From positions 4,588,001 through 4,652,000 of the forward strand of contig NZ_UHIY01000001.1 of NCBI RefSeq assembly GCF_900460525.1: a stretch of DNA of 64,000 nucleotides, written 5' to 3'. Below, piece after piece: positions 1 to 8,688 of the stretch; within the stretch, counting starts at the first letter, position 1; each line of letters begins with the position of its first letter. The notes below the pieces were generated by a model that saw only the letters and a program-made list of their open reading frames with translations, was not told where the DNA came from and ran no database searches. The position numbers and the translations under genes were made by a program. The stretch is from Yersinia kristensenii. Lineage in GTDB: Bacteria; Pseudomonadota; Gammaproteobacteria; Enterobacterales; Enterobacteriaceae.

Positions 1-974
1 GTGTTTTGTCGGGCAAAGGTTATGTCAGTGATGCAACTAAAAATCAGGTCTTTAAAGCGATTGAAGAGACCGGATATCGACCAAACTTACTGGCGAGAAA
101 TCTGGCGACAAATAAATCTGAATGCATCGGATTGGTGGTAACCAATACTCTGTATAACGGCAGTTACTTTAATGAAATACTGTCTCAGGCGGCGCAAAAA
201 TTAGAAAATAATGGCCGTCAGTTGGTACTGGTTGATGGGAAACACAGTGCTGAAGAGGAACAAGAGGCTATTCAATTTCTGCTCGATTTACGCTGTGATG
301 CCATAATCATTTATCCCCGGTTTTTAACTGTTGACGCTATGGATCTTATTATTGATAAATATAAACAGCCGATTATGGTGGTGAACAGAAAACTGCGAAA
401 AAACTATAGCCATTGTATTTTTTGTGATCATAAAGGCTCGAGCTATAACGCAACTAAATATCTTATTGACCAGGGCCATCAGGATATCGCCTTTATTACT
501 GGTTCACTTGATTCACCTACCGCAATTGAGCGCCTTTCCGGCTATAAGGCAGCATTAACTGAATTTTCGCTACCCGTTCAAGACAAACTTATCGTGCAAG
601 GTAAATGGACACCAGCAAGTGGTGCCACTGCGATTGAGTCTTTATTAACCAGTCAGTTACCTTTCAGCGCAATTATCGCCAGTAATGATGATATGGCCAT
701 TGGTGCGATGAAGAAATTAAATGAAGCCGGTTTAAAAATCCCTGAGGATATTTCCATCATTGGGTTTGATAATATTCCTATTGCGCCTTTCCTACTTCCG
801 CCATTATCCAGTATCAAAGACCCCGTCAGTGGCATGATAAATGAGGTCATTAATCGGCTAATATCCATGCTAGATGGCGGCTATTTATCAAATGAAAATA
901 TATTCCAATCTGAATTACTCATCAGAGATTCTGTCAGTAAAGGGCCTTTCTTTAACTCACTCAAAGCAAAATAG
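1..974 (+). CDS. ascG: LacI/GalR-family repressor, AscG-like (5' end outside window)
   Basis: This is a sugar-responsive transcriptional repressor that has lost its beginning to the window edge. The open frame already runs at base 3 (codons for V-L-S-G), which is the end of the LacI helix-turn-helix as in AscG (RVLSG-GYVS). The hinge follows (GYRPNLLARNL), then a periplasmic-binding-protein-like effector domain with the family landmarks ASNDDMAIGAM and DISIIGFDN. The remembered E. coli AscG sequence matches along its whole length, for instance DLRCDAI-IYPRFL and GKWTPASGA. AscG represses the beta-glucoside asc genes; such genes would lie outside this window. The gene ends in a hairpin terminator at 1007-1021. 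The identification is good, but the exact sugar is not shown by sequence. Confidence 0.85.
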   Translation, partial: VLSGKGYVSDATKNQVFKAIEETGYRPNLLARNLATNKSECIGLVVTNTLYNGSYFNEILSQAAQKLENNGRQLVLVDGKHSAEEEQEAIQFLLDLRCDAIIIYPRFLTVDAMDLIIDKYKQPIMVVNRKLRKNYSHCIFCDHKGSSYNATKYLIDQGHQDIAFITGSLDSPTAIERLSGYKAALTEFSLPVQDKLIVQGKWTPASGATAIESLLTSQLPFSAIIASNDDMAIGAMKKLNEAGLKIPEDISIIGFDNIPIAPFLLPPLSSIKDPVSGMINEVINRLISMLDGGYLSNENIFQSELLIRDSVSKGPFFNSLKAK

Positions 975-1006
975 CGATTATTGATTATAATATGGCCGAT
1001 AAAAAA

Positions 1007-1021
1007 GGAGCCAAAGGCTCC
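1007..1021 (+). terminator. Terminator-like hairpin after ascG, copied again at 1154-1168
   Basis: GGAGCC-AAA-GGCTCC is a perfect 6-bp stem directly after a run of six A. A near-copy (GGAGCC-AAA-GGCGCC) lies at 1154-1168 on the other side of the palindromic element. This looks like one bidirectional ascG/yceI terminator duplicated when the element inserted. Confidence 0.6.
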
Positions 1022-1153
1022 CCAGACTACTGACAAAGTCAAATAAAGGGGAAACGTGCCGTTGGGGTCGTAACGGCATAAGCCGTCGAAGCGCCCCTAG
1101 GTACGGTTAACCCTTTATTCACTGTACTATAAATAGCTTTGTCATTAACCTCA
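1022..1153. mobile_element. Palindromic miniature element, copy 1 (YPAL-like)
   Basis: This element of about 130 bp has inverted ends (TGACAAAG near 1031, CTTTGTCA near 1143), a second inverted pair (AATAAAGGG and CCCTTTATT), and a strong central hairpin (ACGGC-ATAA-GCCGT within GGGG and CCCC arms). A 12-base direct repeat, GGAGCCAAAGGC, flanks it at 1007-1018 and 1154-1165. A second copy, inverted, lies at 12187-12312 with a nearly identical core. The size, the symmetry and the insertion into a terminator fit the Yersinia palindromic (YPAL) family as I remember it. The family name is from memory and was not checked. Confidence 0.7.
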
Positions 1154-1188
1154 GGAGCCAAAGGCGCCTTCAAATAAAGCAACACACG

Positions 1189-1767
1189 TTATTTAACCCG
1201 AACACCTTCGACTGACAAAATCAGTTCAACTTCCTGTGAAGCCGGGCCTAAGTCAGTGGTGATATTAAAGTCTTTCAGCTTAATATTACCGTTAGCTTCA
1301 AAACCGGCGCGATAACCACCCCAGGGGTCATTACCCTGCCCGGTCAGTTTACTTTCCAAGGTCACTGGCTTAGTGACGCCATTTAATGTCAGATTACCGA
1401 CCACGGTATAACCTTCGCCATTTTTCTTCACTTCGGTCGACTCAAATGTCGCCTGTGGGAATTTACTGACATTCAGGAATTCTTTACTGCGCAGATGTTT
1501 ATCACGTTCAGCATGATTGGTATCAACGCTATTGGTATTGATCACCACATTGACTTTATCAGCCGCAGGATCTTTCTCATCAAAAGTGAAAGACCCATCG
1601 AAATCATTAAAACTGCCATATAACCAGCTATAGCCTAAGTGTTTAATCCGGAACTCGATAAAGGCGTGTTGACCTTCTTTATCAAATTTATATTCGGCGG
1701 CTACAGCGCTACCTGCAGTAAACATCAGTGCGCCTACAGTCAGGCCCAAGAGGGTCTTATTAAACAT
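1189..1767 (-). CDS. yceI: YceI-family periplasmic lipid-binding protein
   Basis: This is a small secreted protein of the YceI family, a lipocalin-like barrel that binds isoprenoid/polyprenoid lipids in related structures; its role in enterobacteria is unclear. I chose the ATG at 1767 because it has a GGAGA ribosome site 8 bases upstream and opens a clean signal peptide ([14 protein letters not shown], cleavage likely after SAVAA). The longer frame upstream would run into yceJ. The mature part carries the family text [37 protein letters not shown] and [13 protein letters not shown], close to E. coli YceI in sequence and length (192 aa). It follows yceJ by 25 bp and is probably co-transcribed with it. 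Confidence 0.93.
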   Translation of the reverse strand: MFNKTLLGLTVGALMFTAGSAVAAEYKFDKEGQHAFIEFRIKHLGYSWLYGSFNDFDGSFTFDEKDPAADKVNVVINTNSVDTNHAERDKHLRSKEFLNVSKFPQATFESTEVKKNGEGYTVVGNLTLNGVTKPVTLESKLTGQGNDPWGGYRAGFEANGNIKLKDFNITTDLGPASQEVELILSVEGVRVK

Positions 1768-1792
1768 GCTTAATTCTCCATAATACAGTTGG

Positions 1793-2347
1793 TTAATCGG
1801 TGCTACGTCCCAGCATCCGTTTGAGGGTAATATCACCATCAATAACATGGTGTTTAATTGCGGCGAGTCCATGCAATAGTGAAAGTACTACAACAGCCCA
1901 AGCCAGATAAAGATGTACAATACCAGCGGTATCAGCTTGATCAGGTAAGCCCGTTAATGTGGCAGGAACAGCAAACCAGCCAAATACATTGATTGGTTGC
2001 CCATCAGCCGTCGAGATTAAATAACCGCTGAACATAATAGAAAATAAAATAATATATAAAACCAAATGCGCTAATAATGCACTGACGCGTGTAAAGCGGC
2101 TATAGCTTGACAATGGCTTTGGCGGTGGCGAAATAAAGCGCCAGATCACCCGAAATAACATCACGGCGAATAATATACAGCCAATACTCTTATGTATTTC
2201 TGGTGCCTGATGATACCAGCCATCATAGTACCCCAGAGTCACCATCCATAAACCAAGGGCAAACAGTGAATATACAGTTAATGCCACCAGCCAGTGGACA
2301 CTAATAGTGATACGGCCGAACTGCTCCTTGGTATTTTTCCAAAGCAT
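1793..2347 (-). CDS. yceJ: Cytochrome b561-family membrane protein YceJ
   Basis: This 184-aa integral membrane protein has four predicted membrane spans and histidines placed to bind two b haems: H18 in VHWLVAL, H52 in EIHKSIG, and later histidines in [19 protein letters not shown] and [11 protein letters not shown]. Cytochrome b561-type proteins pass electrons between quinol and periplasmic or membrane acceptors. The partner here is unknown. Its position directly upstream of yceI matches the E. coli yceJ-yceI pair, which suggests a shared function in an isoprenoid-quinone or lipid redox step (inference). The ATG at 2347 is preceded by AAGGGAATC. Confidence 0.9.
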   Translation of the reverse strand: MLWKNTKEQFGRITISVHWLVALTVYSLFALGLWMVTLGYYDGWYHQAPEIHKSIGCILFAVMLFRVIWRFISPPPKPLSSYSRFTRVSALLAHLVLYIILFSIMFSGYLISTADGQPINVFGWFAVPATLTGLPDQADTAGIVHLYLAWAVVVLSLLHGLAAIKHHVIDGDITLKRMLGRSTD

Positions 2348-2617
2348 AATGATTCCCTTTTGCTCAATTTATAGAGCAATAGTCAAACATTATGAAATAT
2401 AAAATCAACACTTATTTGACATAAGATATATTTTTATAACGGCAATCAGTTAATTTGGAACAGTTGAACATTACTCGGTCAATATAACTGTTGGACTTTA
2501 CTTAACCTGACATAAGTACTCTGCAGCAACGGCAGCTTGGATATATATTTATTTTTAGATGAAAACAGCCTCCTTAATAAGAGACTATTTTTGAGGGGAC
2601 GGCTATTGAGGAGACGG

Positions 2618-3253
2618 TTACTGAGGAGACTGTTGCAGTGTCCAGTTCAATACCTGCGAGACCAACTGATCACTTGCTAAGCCAAAGGCCGCTACCACTT
2701 CATTCATCTGCGCGCCTTTAATAGGCTGGCGAACTTCAAAATGACGAGTCGCCATAATTCTACGATCTGAAATTCTCACCAACCGGGCATCAAAACGGAT
2801 CAGCACTTCACTGTTACCTGCTTGATATACGCCCTGAAATGCCGATAAGTCGCCGCTCAATTCTACATCAGCTTGAAGACTATCATCATCACTGCTGACG
2901 GCAGGAATTCGCCCATCCGTGCGGAATTCTTGAATCAGGCGATTACGCACCAAAATAGGGGCGGGATCAGTCCAGCGCGAATTTTTATAGACCGCGATTT
3001 CCTGCCCGTCGGGCTGAACAGCAATACGCGAACTATTGATAAACTGGTTGGTCGCCGGTTGTGAAACCCTCAGTGACCAATTCACGGTCTGCGCGCGCGG
3101 TGCATTTGCCGCTGGGGGCACTGGCAGCAGATAAACCTGTGATATCGGCGCAGTCGGTAAAATAGTGCAAGCTGACAACAATATAACCAGCATGGGTAAC
3201 ATCAACAGCCTGCTACGACGGCCTGCGGAGTGCATTATCTTCAGTGATATCAT
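2618..3253 (-). CDS. ABC-transport auxiliary lipoprotein of an MCE system (PqiC-like)
   Basis: This is an outer-membrane or periplasmic lipoprotein of the ABC_trans_aux/PqiC type, the last gene of a four-gene MCE operon. A short hydrophobic signal ends in a lipobox (LLSAC, cysteine near residue 29). The mature part resembles the family: YLLPVPP near the start, then VNWSLRVSQPATNQFINSSRIAV and an RLIQEF motif. Its ATG overlaps the stop of the MCE gene by four bases (ATGA), indicating translational coupling. It probably forms the outer-membrane-side partner of the MCE tunnel. The stop region contains a small tandem repeat (TTGAGGAGACGG-type units, about 2601-2630). Confidence 0.8.
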   Translation of the reverse strand: MISLKIMHSAGRRSRLLMLPMLVILLSACTILPTAPISQVYLLPVPPAANAPRAQTVNWSLRVSQPATNQFINSSRIAVQPDGQEIAVYKNSRWTDPAPILVRNRLIQEFRTDGRIPAVSSDDDSLQADVELSGDLSAFQGVYQAGNSEVLIRFDARLVRISDRRIMATRHFEVRQPIKGAQMNEVVAAFGLASDQLVSQVLNWTLQQSPQ

Positions 3254-4191
3254 CGAGGCGTAAACTCCTGTGTTCTTTCACGACCACGCAGCAGAGCCGC
3301 AGGGTTTTCTTCTAAACGGGAAACGGCAGCACGTAATGTGGCTAATGTTCTGCGTAATTCATCAACGGCAGGCCCCAACTCATTCATCCCTTGCATACCA
3401 TTATTGAGTGAAGTTTGATTTTCACTGACCAATTTATTGAGGATAATGCTGGTATTTTGCAACGATGCCATAGTCTTAGCGGCATCATTAACCAGCTGTT
3501 TACCTTGCCCGTCCATCAAGCCATTAGCACTGCGCAATAAGCGATTGGTTTGCGCCAGTGTCTCATTGGCCTGTTTGCTGGCCTGGGCTAACTGCTGCAG
3601 CATGGTGCGAATATCTTGGCGTTGGTCGGCTACAGTCTGGGTGACAAGTGCGAGATTATCCAGCGTGGTGATCAGCCGCTGCTGATTATCAGGGGCCAGT
3701 AGTTGGTTCAGCCGCATCAGCACTTCATTGGCATTACTCATGAAATTCTCACCATTCGCCAGTAATTGGCTCATCGGTGACGGCGTGGCGATAATAATAG
3801 GAATTTCACCATCTTTGCCCTCTAATAGCGGGCTTGACGGGGTGCTGCTGCTGAATTGAATGTTTGAGGTGCCGGTGATGCCCGCCACCGTCAGCCGGGC
3901 TTGAGTATCCTCGCGGATCGGCGTGGATGCTGACACGCGGATCCGCGCCCAAACCTTATTGGGGTCTTCACTGTCCAAACGCAGTTGGATCACTTCGCCG
4001 ACCCGAATCCCGCTGTATTGCACAGTGCTCCCTTGAGACAACCCGCTTACCGGCTCATTGAAGACAATATCGTAGAGCTTGAACTGGCGGTTAGAGCCAG
4101 CATTTGTCAGCCACAGACAGAATAGCAACGCGGCGCTGACCACAATGAGAGTGAACAAACCAATGACAACATGGTGAGCACGGGTTTCCAT
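3250..4191 (-). CDS. MCE-domain (MlaD-family) substrate-binding protein
   Basis: This 313-aa protein has one N-terminal membrane anchor (residues about 8-30) and a single MCE domain (about 36-115, with VFNEPVSGLSQGSTVQYSGIRVGEV and the typical ARLTVAGITGTSNIQF). A long helical, coiled-coil-like tail follows (about 150-300, rich in N/Q/L repeats). MCE proteins form periplasmic hexamers that carry lipids between the membranes. The gene starts directly after the ATPase stop (no gap) and overlaps the lipoprotein gene. The long tail makes it different from the shorter MlaD of the mla operon and closer to PqiB/LetB-style bridges, though with only one MCE ring. Confidence 0.87.
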   Translation of the reverse strand: METRAHHVVIGLFTLIVVSAALLFCLWLTNAGSNRQFKLYDIVFNEPVSGLSQGSTVQYSGIRVGEVIQLRLDSEDPNKVWARIRVSASTPIREDTQARLTVAGITGTSNIQFSSSTPSSPLLEGKDGEIPIIIATPSPMSQLLANGENFMSNANEVLMRLNQLLAPDNQQRLITTLDNLALVTQTVADQRQDIRTMLQQLAQASKQANETLAQTNRLLRSANGLMDGQGKQLVNDAAKTMASLQNTSIILNKLVSENQTSLNNGMQGMNELGPAVDELRRTLATLRAAVSRLEENPAALLRGRERTQEFTPR

Positions 4192-4986
4192 TTACAACCT
4201 CTCTTCGCTATTAATCGCTGCCGCCGCTTGATAAGCAGCCCGCCCACGTGGGCCATGAAAATACGCTTGAATCCAGTCATCATCAGTTGCAGCCACCTTA
4301 TCCAAGGTATCCACTACCAGCACTTTCTTTTGTGACAACACGGCCACACGATCACACAGGGTATAGAGCGTATCCAGGTCGTGAGTGACCAGAAATACCG
4401 TCAAATTCAGTGCATCGCGCAAGGTGCGGATCAAACTGTCAAACGCCGCCGCACCAATAGGATCAAGGCCTGCCGTCGGCTCGTCGAGAAACAGAATATC
4501 CGGGTCTAATGCCAACGCGCGGGCCAAAGCAACACGTTTGACCATCCCGCCCGACAGTGAAGCGGGATATTTACTGCCGGCCCCCGGTGGTAGCCCCGCC
4601 AATGCCAGCTTAACTTGCGCTAACCGCTCGGCCTCGCCACGTGGCAGGCCCGCATTTTCGATTAATGGCAAGGCCACGTTTTCTGTCACCGTCAGAGAAC
4701 TGAATAATGCGCCGCGTTGAAACAATACACCAAATCGGCGTTCAACCTGAGAACGAGCCTGGCCCGATAATGTCATTAAATCCTGACCAAATACATGAAT
4801 CTGCCCAGCGGTTGGACGGCGTAGCCCGACAATACTGCGTAACAACACCGACTTACCGGTACCTGACCCGCCAACAACACCAAGAACTTCGCCGCGCTGT
4901 ACATCAAGATTGAGGTCTTGGTGCACACACTGCTGGCCAAAGCAGTTAACCAGATTACGAATTTGAATGATGGGTTCTTGCGTCAT
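4192..4986 (-). CDS. ABC transporter ATP-binding protein of MCE system (MlaF-like)
   Basis: This is the ATPase that powers the MCE lipid transporter. It shows Walker A GGSGTGKS, a Q-loop region (FQRGALFSSLTVTENVALPL), the signature [16 protein letters not shown], Walker B ILFLDEP and the switch histidine in LVTHD. The GTG at 4995 overlaps the permease stop by a GTGA, and an ATG at 4986 follows GGTGAG. I list the ATG, but the GTG start would add three residues and is equally possible. The signature with GGM-KR is typical of MlaF-type ATPases. Confidence 0.88.
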   Translation of the reverse strand: MTQEPIIQIRNLVNCFGQQCVHQDLNLDVQRGEVLGVVGGSGTGKSVLLRSIVGLRRPTAGQIHVFGQDLMTLSGQARSQVERRFGVLFQRGALFSSLTVTENVALPLIENAGLPRGEAERLAQVKLALAGLPPGAGSKYPASLSGGMVKRVALARALALDPDILFLDEPTAGLDPIGAAAFDSLIRTLRDALNLTVFLVTHDLDTLYTLCDRVAVLSQKKVLVVDTLDKVAATDDDWIQAYFHGPRGRAAYQAAAAINSEERL

Positions 4987-4991
4987 TTGGC

Positions 4992-6137
4992 TCACCAGCC
5001 CATTTCCATGAAAAATAGCGCCGCGACGGCATCAAGCAAAATCACCACAAAGATGGAATGCACCACACTGGTGGTGGTGTGCACCCCGACAGACTCAGCA
5101 CTGCCGGTGACTTTGAACCCCTCCAGACAACCAATAATAGCAATCAGGAAGGCGAAAATAGGCGCTTTGCTTATCCCCACCAGAAAATGCTGCAATCCGT
5201 TACTGTTTTGCATAATCGAGAGAAACATGGTGGGAGAGATATCGAGTGTTAAAGCACACACCACCATGCCGCCGAAAATACCACACACCATGCCAATAAA
5301 GGTCAACATCGGTAATGAAACCAACAGCGCCAACACCCGTGGCAGCACCAATAGCTCCACCGGATTTAACCCCAATGTTTGGATGGCGTCGATTTCTTCA
5401 TTGGCTTTCATCAGCCCGATTTCAGCGGTAAAGGCGCTGGCGGTGCGTCCTGCCATCAAAATGGCGGTGAGCAACACGGCAAACTCGCGCAGAAATGAAA
5501 ACACCACTAAATCAACGGTGAAAATACCTGCACCAAAAGTGGTTAATACTGTCGCCCCGAGGAAAGCAATGACCGCTCCGACCAGAAAAGTCAGCAGCAT
5601 AATGATAGGAACCGCATTCAGGCCAATTTGTTGAATATTGGCAATCAACGATGTCATACGCCAGCGCGAAGGCCGGAAAATCGTGCTAAATAAGGCCTCA
5701 AGTGTCAGGCCGACAAAACCCAGTAACGACTTGATATCTTGCCATAAATTATCCACCGACCGGCCGGTATTTGCCAATAACTCAAGCCAAAATGGCGGTA
5801 ACTTTTCTGACGATGCAGCGGTTAAATCTGGCAACACCCGGCTCACTGTTTCCAGCAAAATGCGGCGTTCTTCCGGCAATTTAGGGGCGAGATCACGAAG
5901 GTTATTAATGCGCGACTCACCTAGCAGCAGGGCTAATAAGGTGGCACCGGCGGTATCCAAAGCGCCCAATTGGTTGAGATCAAAAACGACTGACGGGGGC
6001 GGATTGGTACGAAATTGCGCCACGACCGGTTCTAAATCGCGGTAATGTGCCAGCACCCAATCCCCTTTGACGAAGACCCGGACAGGTTGAGCAGAGCTGT
6101 CGATATCGAGTTGTGCTGTAAACGGCCGCGCGGTCAT
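4992..6137 (-). CDS. MCE-system ABC permease with N-terminal STAS domain (MlaE-like)
   Basis: This is the first gene of the operon, 381 aa. Residues about 1-105 look like a STAS domain (VVFDLNQLGALDTAGATLLALLLGE). Residues about 130-381 are an MlaE/YrbE permease with five to six membrane spans and the family stretches GAVIAFLGA, EFAVLLTAILMAGRTASAFTAEIG and EEIDAIQTLGLNP. In the mla operon of E. coli the STAS protein (MlaB) is a separate gene, so this is a natural fusion. The operon order is permease-ATPase-MCE-lipoprotein, with no pqi-type integral protein. It is probably a second retrograde or anterograde phospholipid transport system beside mla. Confidence 0.87.
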   Translation of the reverse strand: MTARPFTAQLDIDSSAQPVRVFVKGDWVLAHYRDLEPVVAQFRTNPPPSVVFDLNQLGALDTAGATLLALLLGESRINNLRDLAPKLPEERRILLETVSRVLPDLTAASSEKLPPFWLELLANTGRSVDNLWQDIKSLLGFVGLTLEALFSTIFRPSRWRMTSLIANIQQIGLNAVPIIMLLTFLVGAVIAFLGATVLTTFGAGIFTVDLVVFSFLREFAVLLTAILMAGRTASAFTAEIGLMKANEEIDAIQTLGLNPVELLVLPRVLALLVSLPMLTFIGMVCGIFGGMVVCALTLDISPTMFLSIMQNSNGLQHFLVGISKAPIFAFLIAIIGCLEGFKVTGSAESVGVHTTTSVVHSIFVVILLDAVAALFFMEMGW

Positions 6138-6299
6138 AGAGAAAGCCTTACTCTTTAGTGGAATACGGTTTTGATACTATTTAACTATAAAGCTATCAAA
6201 ACTCACATCGCTACCTTAAATAGGTATATCACACACTTTACTCAGTGTAATAACTAAAGAGTAAGGACTGTTTACTTAACAGTCCTTAATTTCTGGCGG

Positions 6300-7817
6300 C
6301 TAATAGGTGGCATTGTCATGCGGCGCTTTTTCCCACTGCGACACACGCTGCCCCGGCATCGCAAACCACACAACGGCCGCAAGTAGAATCAGCAAAGCAC
6401 TGGCGGTGCCCAAGACCAAACTGTGCGAAGCGGAGAAAGCGAGTTTGGCACTGTTGAGCAGAGCTTCATATCCACCAAGGTTATTGACCACCTGAATGGT
6501 TTCGCTAATGGAGGCACTGGCCTGCTCGACTAAACTCACCGGCAAGTCTTCTGGCAGCACAATTGAGGCGGTATAGGCTCGCGATAGCATCAAGCCAAAA
6601 ATAGCCACCCCCAGCCCTGCGCCCAACTCATAAGCCATGCCCTCAACCGCCCCCGCCGCGCCGGCTTTTTCAGGGGGCGCGGCACTCATGATTGCCGCAG
6701 TAGAAGCCAATAGAGAAGCTTCAATACTAAAGCCGAGCAATATCATCCACCCCCATGCCAGATAAACCTGCGTGGCAAAATCTGTCCAGGCCAATCCCAG
6801 AAAACTCAATGAGCTCAATGCAATACCGGCACTGGCGACGGTGCGCAACCCCAGTTTGGCCACTAACCACCCCGATAGCGGCCCGCTCACTCCGCTGGCT
6901 ATCATCAGTGGCAGCAAAAATATCCCGGCCTCAAGCGGAGTTTTCCCTAACACAAACTGCAATTCTTGCGTCAGAAGTAATTCAAACCCCACCAGGGTTA
7001 TCATCGCTGTCATCGCCATGACCATACCCACGGCGATAACTCGCTGACTTATCAACCGAAAATCGATCATTGGAGCGGATGCGGATAATTGATGGCGCAC
7101 AAAAGCAAATAACATCACGCCGCCTGCGAATGCTGTCAGTGCCGTCATCAACGGATCGCCGTTACCGCGCAACCCAGTCTTAGCGGCATAAACCAACATC
7201 AGGATCGCGCTCACCAATACCAATGCTGGCGCTAATTTCCACGTCTGTTCAGTGCGCATTGGCTGCTGCGGAATAACCACCAATGTAGCAATAACTACCG
7301 CAATAATAATGGGGATATTAATCAGGAAAACCGAGCCCCAATAGAAGTATTCCATTAACAGCCCACCGACCAGCGGCCCCATCGCCGCGCCCATGGTGCC
7401 GATAGCAACCCAAATCCCTAACGCTAAAGCCCTTTCGCGTTCATCGGTAAAGATATGGCGCACCGCAGACAATGTCGCGGGCAGAATCATCGCCGCGCCA
7501 ATCGCCAAAAAGGCGCGCGCAGCAATCAACGCCGCCACCGAGGGCGCCAAAGCAGCGCCCAGAGAGGCCAAACCAAACAGTACCGACCCCAGTAAAGCCA
7601 GGCGTTTAAAACCGATGCGATCACCCAGCGCTCCCATCGGGAGCAATAAACAGGCCATCACCAGTGAGTAAATATCGATAATCCACAGTAACTCACTACC
7701 GGTGGCCGCCAAGGCGATCCCCAGCCGCGGTGCAGCCACATGAAGCACTGTTGCATCAATAGAAACAGGGAGATACATCAGAATAATAACGTAGAAAATT
7801 ATCCACTTCTTAGACAT
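6300..7817 (-). CDS. smvA: MFS multidrug efflux transporter SmvA (DHA2 family)
   Basis: This is a 14-span drug:proton antiporter of 505 aa. It matches remembered Salmonella SmvA closely: N-terminal IDATVLHVAAP, ELLWIIDIYSLVMA, MGALGDRIGFKR (motif A) and FYWGSVFLINIPI, with a central AMTAMITLVGFELLLTQELQFV and APPEKAGAAGAVEGMAYELGAGLG. SmvA exports cationic biocides such as methyl viologen, dyes and quaternary ammonium compounds. A TetR regulator (SmvR) is transcribed divergently with operator palindromes in the gap, the same arrangement as in Klebsiella and Salmonella relatives. The assignment to SmvA is strong; substrates are inferred from the family. Confidence 0.93.
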   Translation of the reverse strand: MSKKWIIFYVIILMYLPVSIDATVLHVAAPRLGIALAATGSELLWIIDIYSLVMACLLLPMGALGDRIGFKRLALLGSVLFGLASLGAALAPSVAALIAARAFLAIGAAMILPATLSAVRHIFTDERERALALGIWVAIGTMGAAMGPLVGGLLMEYFYWGSVFLINIPIIIAVVIATLVVIPQQPMRTEQTWKLAPALVLVSAILMLVYAAKTGLRGNGDPLMTALTAFAGGVMLFAFVRHQLSASAPMIDFRLISQRVIAVGMVMAMTAMITLVGFELLLTQELQFVLGKTPLEAGIFLLPLMIASGVSGPLSGWLVAKLGLRTVASAGIALSSLSFLGLAWTDFATQVYLAWGWMILLGFSIEASLLASTAAIMSAAPPEKAGAAGAVEGMAYELGAGLGVAIFGLMLSRAYTASIVLPEDLPVSLVEQASASISETIQVVNNLGGYEALLNSAKLAFSASHSLVLGTASALLILLAAVVWFAMPGQRVSQWEKAPHDNATY

Positions 7818-7836
7818 AAAAAAGACTCAAATAAAG

Positions 7837-7852
7837 TTGAACACGCGTTCAA
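7837..7852. promoter_or_regulatory. Operator-like palindrome 1 between smvA and smvR
   Basis: TTGAAC-ACGC-GTTCAA is a perfect 6-bp inverted repeat, 20 bases upstream of the smvA start. It is the likely SmvR operator covering the smvA promoter. Confidence 0.65.
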
Positions 7853-7873
7853 TATCGCAATAATAGCGGAAAG

Positions 7874-7889
7874 TTGAACTAACGTCCAA
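7874..7889. promoter_or_regulatory. Operator-like palindrome 2 between smvA and smvR
   Basis: TTGAAC-TAAC-GTCCAA has the same half-sites and spacer as the first palindrome with one mismatch, with centres 37 bp apart. Two copies of one motif in a divergent gap support a real SmvR site. Confidence 0.6.
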
Positions 7890-7938
7890 TTCATCACATA
7901 ATGATGAAAACACTAATGAGTCGGATAAAGGAATCGCT

Positions 7939-8529
7939 TTGGCCTATTTGAATCGTGAAGAGCGCCATGACACCATTTTGCACGCGGCGATGCGTGTTGC
8001 CATAACCGAGGGGATGGCCGCCACGACCGTGCGCCGAGTCGCCAGTGAAGCGGGCGTGGCTGTCGGGCAAGTGCATCACCACTTTTCGTCAGTTTCACAG
8101 CTGCGGGCAGATGCATTTCTATTATTAGTGAAACAGTCTTTAGCCGCTTTCGTGATAAACAGCCAAAACTTACCGGCCTACGAGCGGGTGCTCTTGGTCT
8201 TAGGCTATCCGCAAGATGAAGCGGGCAAACGCGAAACCCGGTTATGGAATGAAATCTCGATACTCGCCGAGCGCGATGACCTGATTAAAGCGGCCTATGC
8301 CGCCTCAATGTCGGATTGGCATCAGGCCACTGTCGACGTGATTAATACCGGAATAGCCAATAATGAATTCCGCTCCGATATCAATGCCAGTGATATTGCA
8401 TGGCGCTTGATTGGGCTGGTCTGTGGTCTGGATGGCTTGACGCAATTTACCGAGCTAGGGTTTTCCGACGCCGAGATACTGCGCCATCTGGCGGCCATGA
8501 TGCAGACCGAGTTACTTAAAACCTCTTAA
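7939..8529 (+). CDS. smvR: TetR-family repressor SmvR
   Basis: This 196-aa TetR regulator is divergent from smvA. The N-terminal helix-turn-helix is clear (residues about 10-55: HDTILHAAMRVAITEG, then TTVRRVASEAGVAVGQVHHHF). The C-terminal part is a TetR ligand and dimerisation domain. The start is TTG at 7939, preceded by AAAGGA; this gives MAYLNREER, the usual SmvR beginning. It is expected to repress smvA and itself through the TTGAAC-N4-GTTCAA sites and to release when cationic biocides bind. Confidence 0.9.
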   Translation: MAYLNREERHDTILHAAMRVAITEGMAATTVRRVASEAGVAVGQVHHHFSSVSQLRADAFLLLVKQSLAAFVINSQNLPAYERVLLVLGYPQDEAGKRETRLWNEISILAERDDLIKAAYAASMSDWHQATVDVINTGIANNEFRSDINASDIAWRLIGLVCGLDGLTQFTELGFSDAEILRHLAAMMQTELLKTS

Positions 8530-8688
8530 CTTAACACCAGCCTCAGCCGGTATCTCACCACGGATTTTGCCGGAGATGCGGGCTATAATGGCTATTATAT
8601 CCACCCATTCCCAAAGTCATTGGCGTTGCAGCACGATGGTGAAAACTTCTGCAACATCAAGGAAGAAAGGGATTTTTGAGAGCCAACT

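Noticed and set aside
8599..8680. ERIC-like fragment before the amidohydrolase gene
   Set aside because: Only about 25 bases resemble an ERIC end (CCCAAAGTCATTGGCGTTGCAG); the rest does not align.
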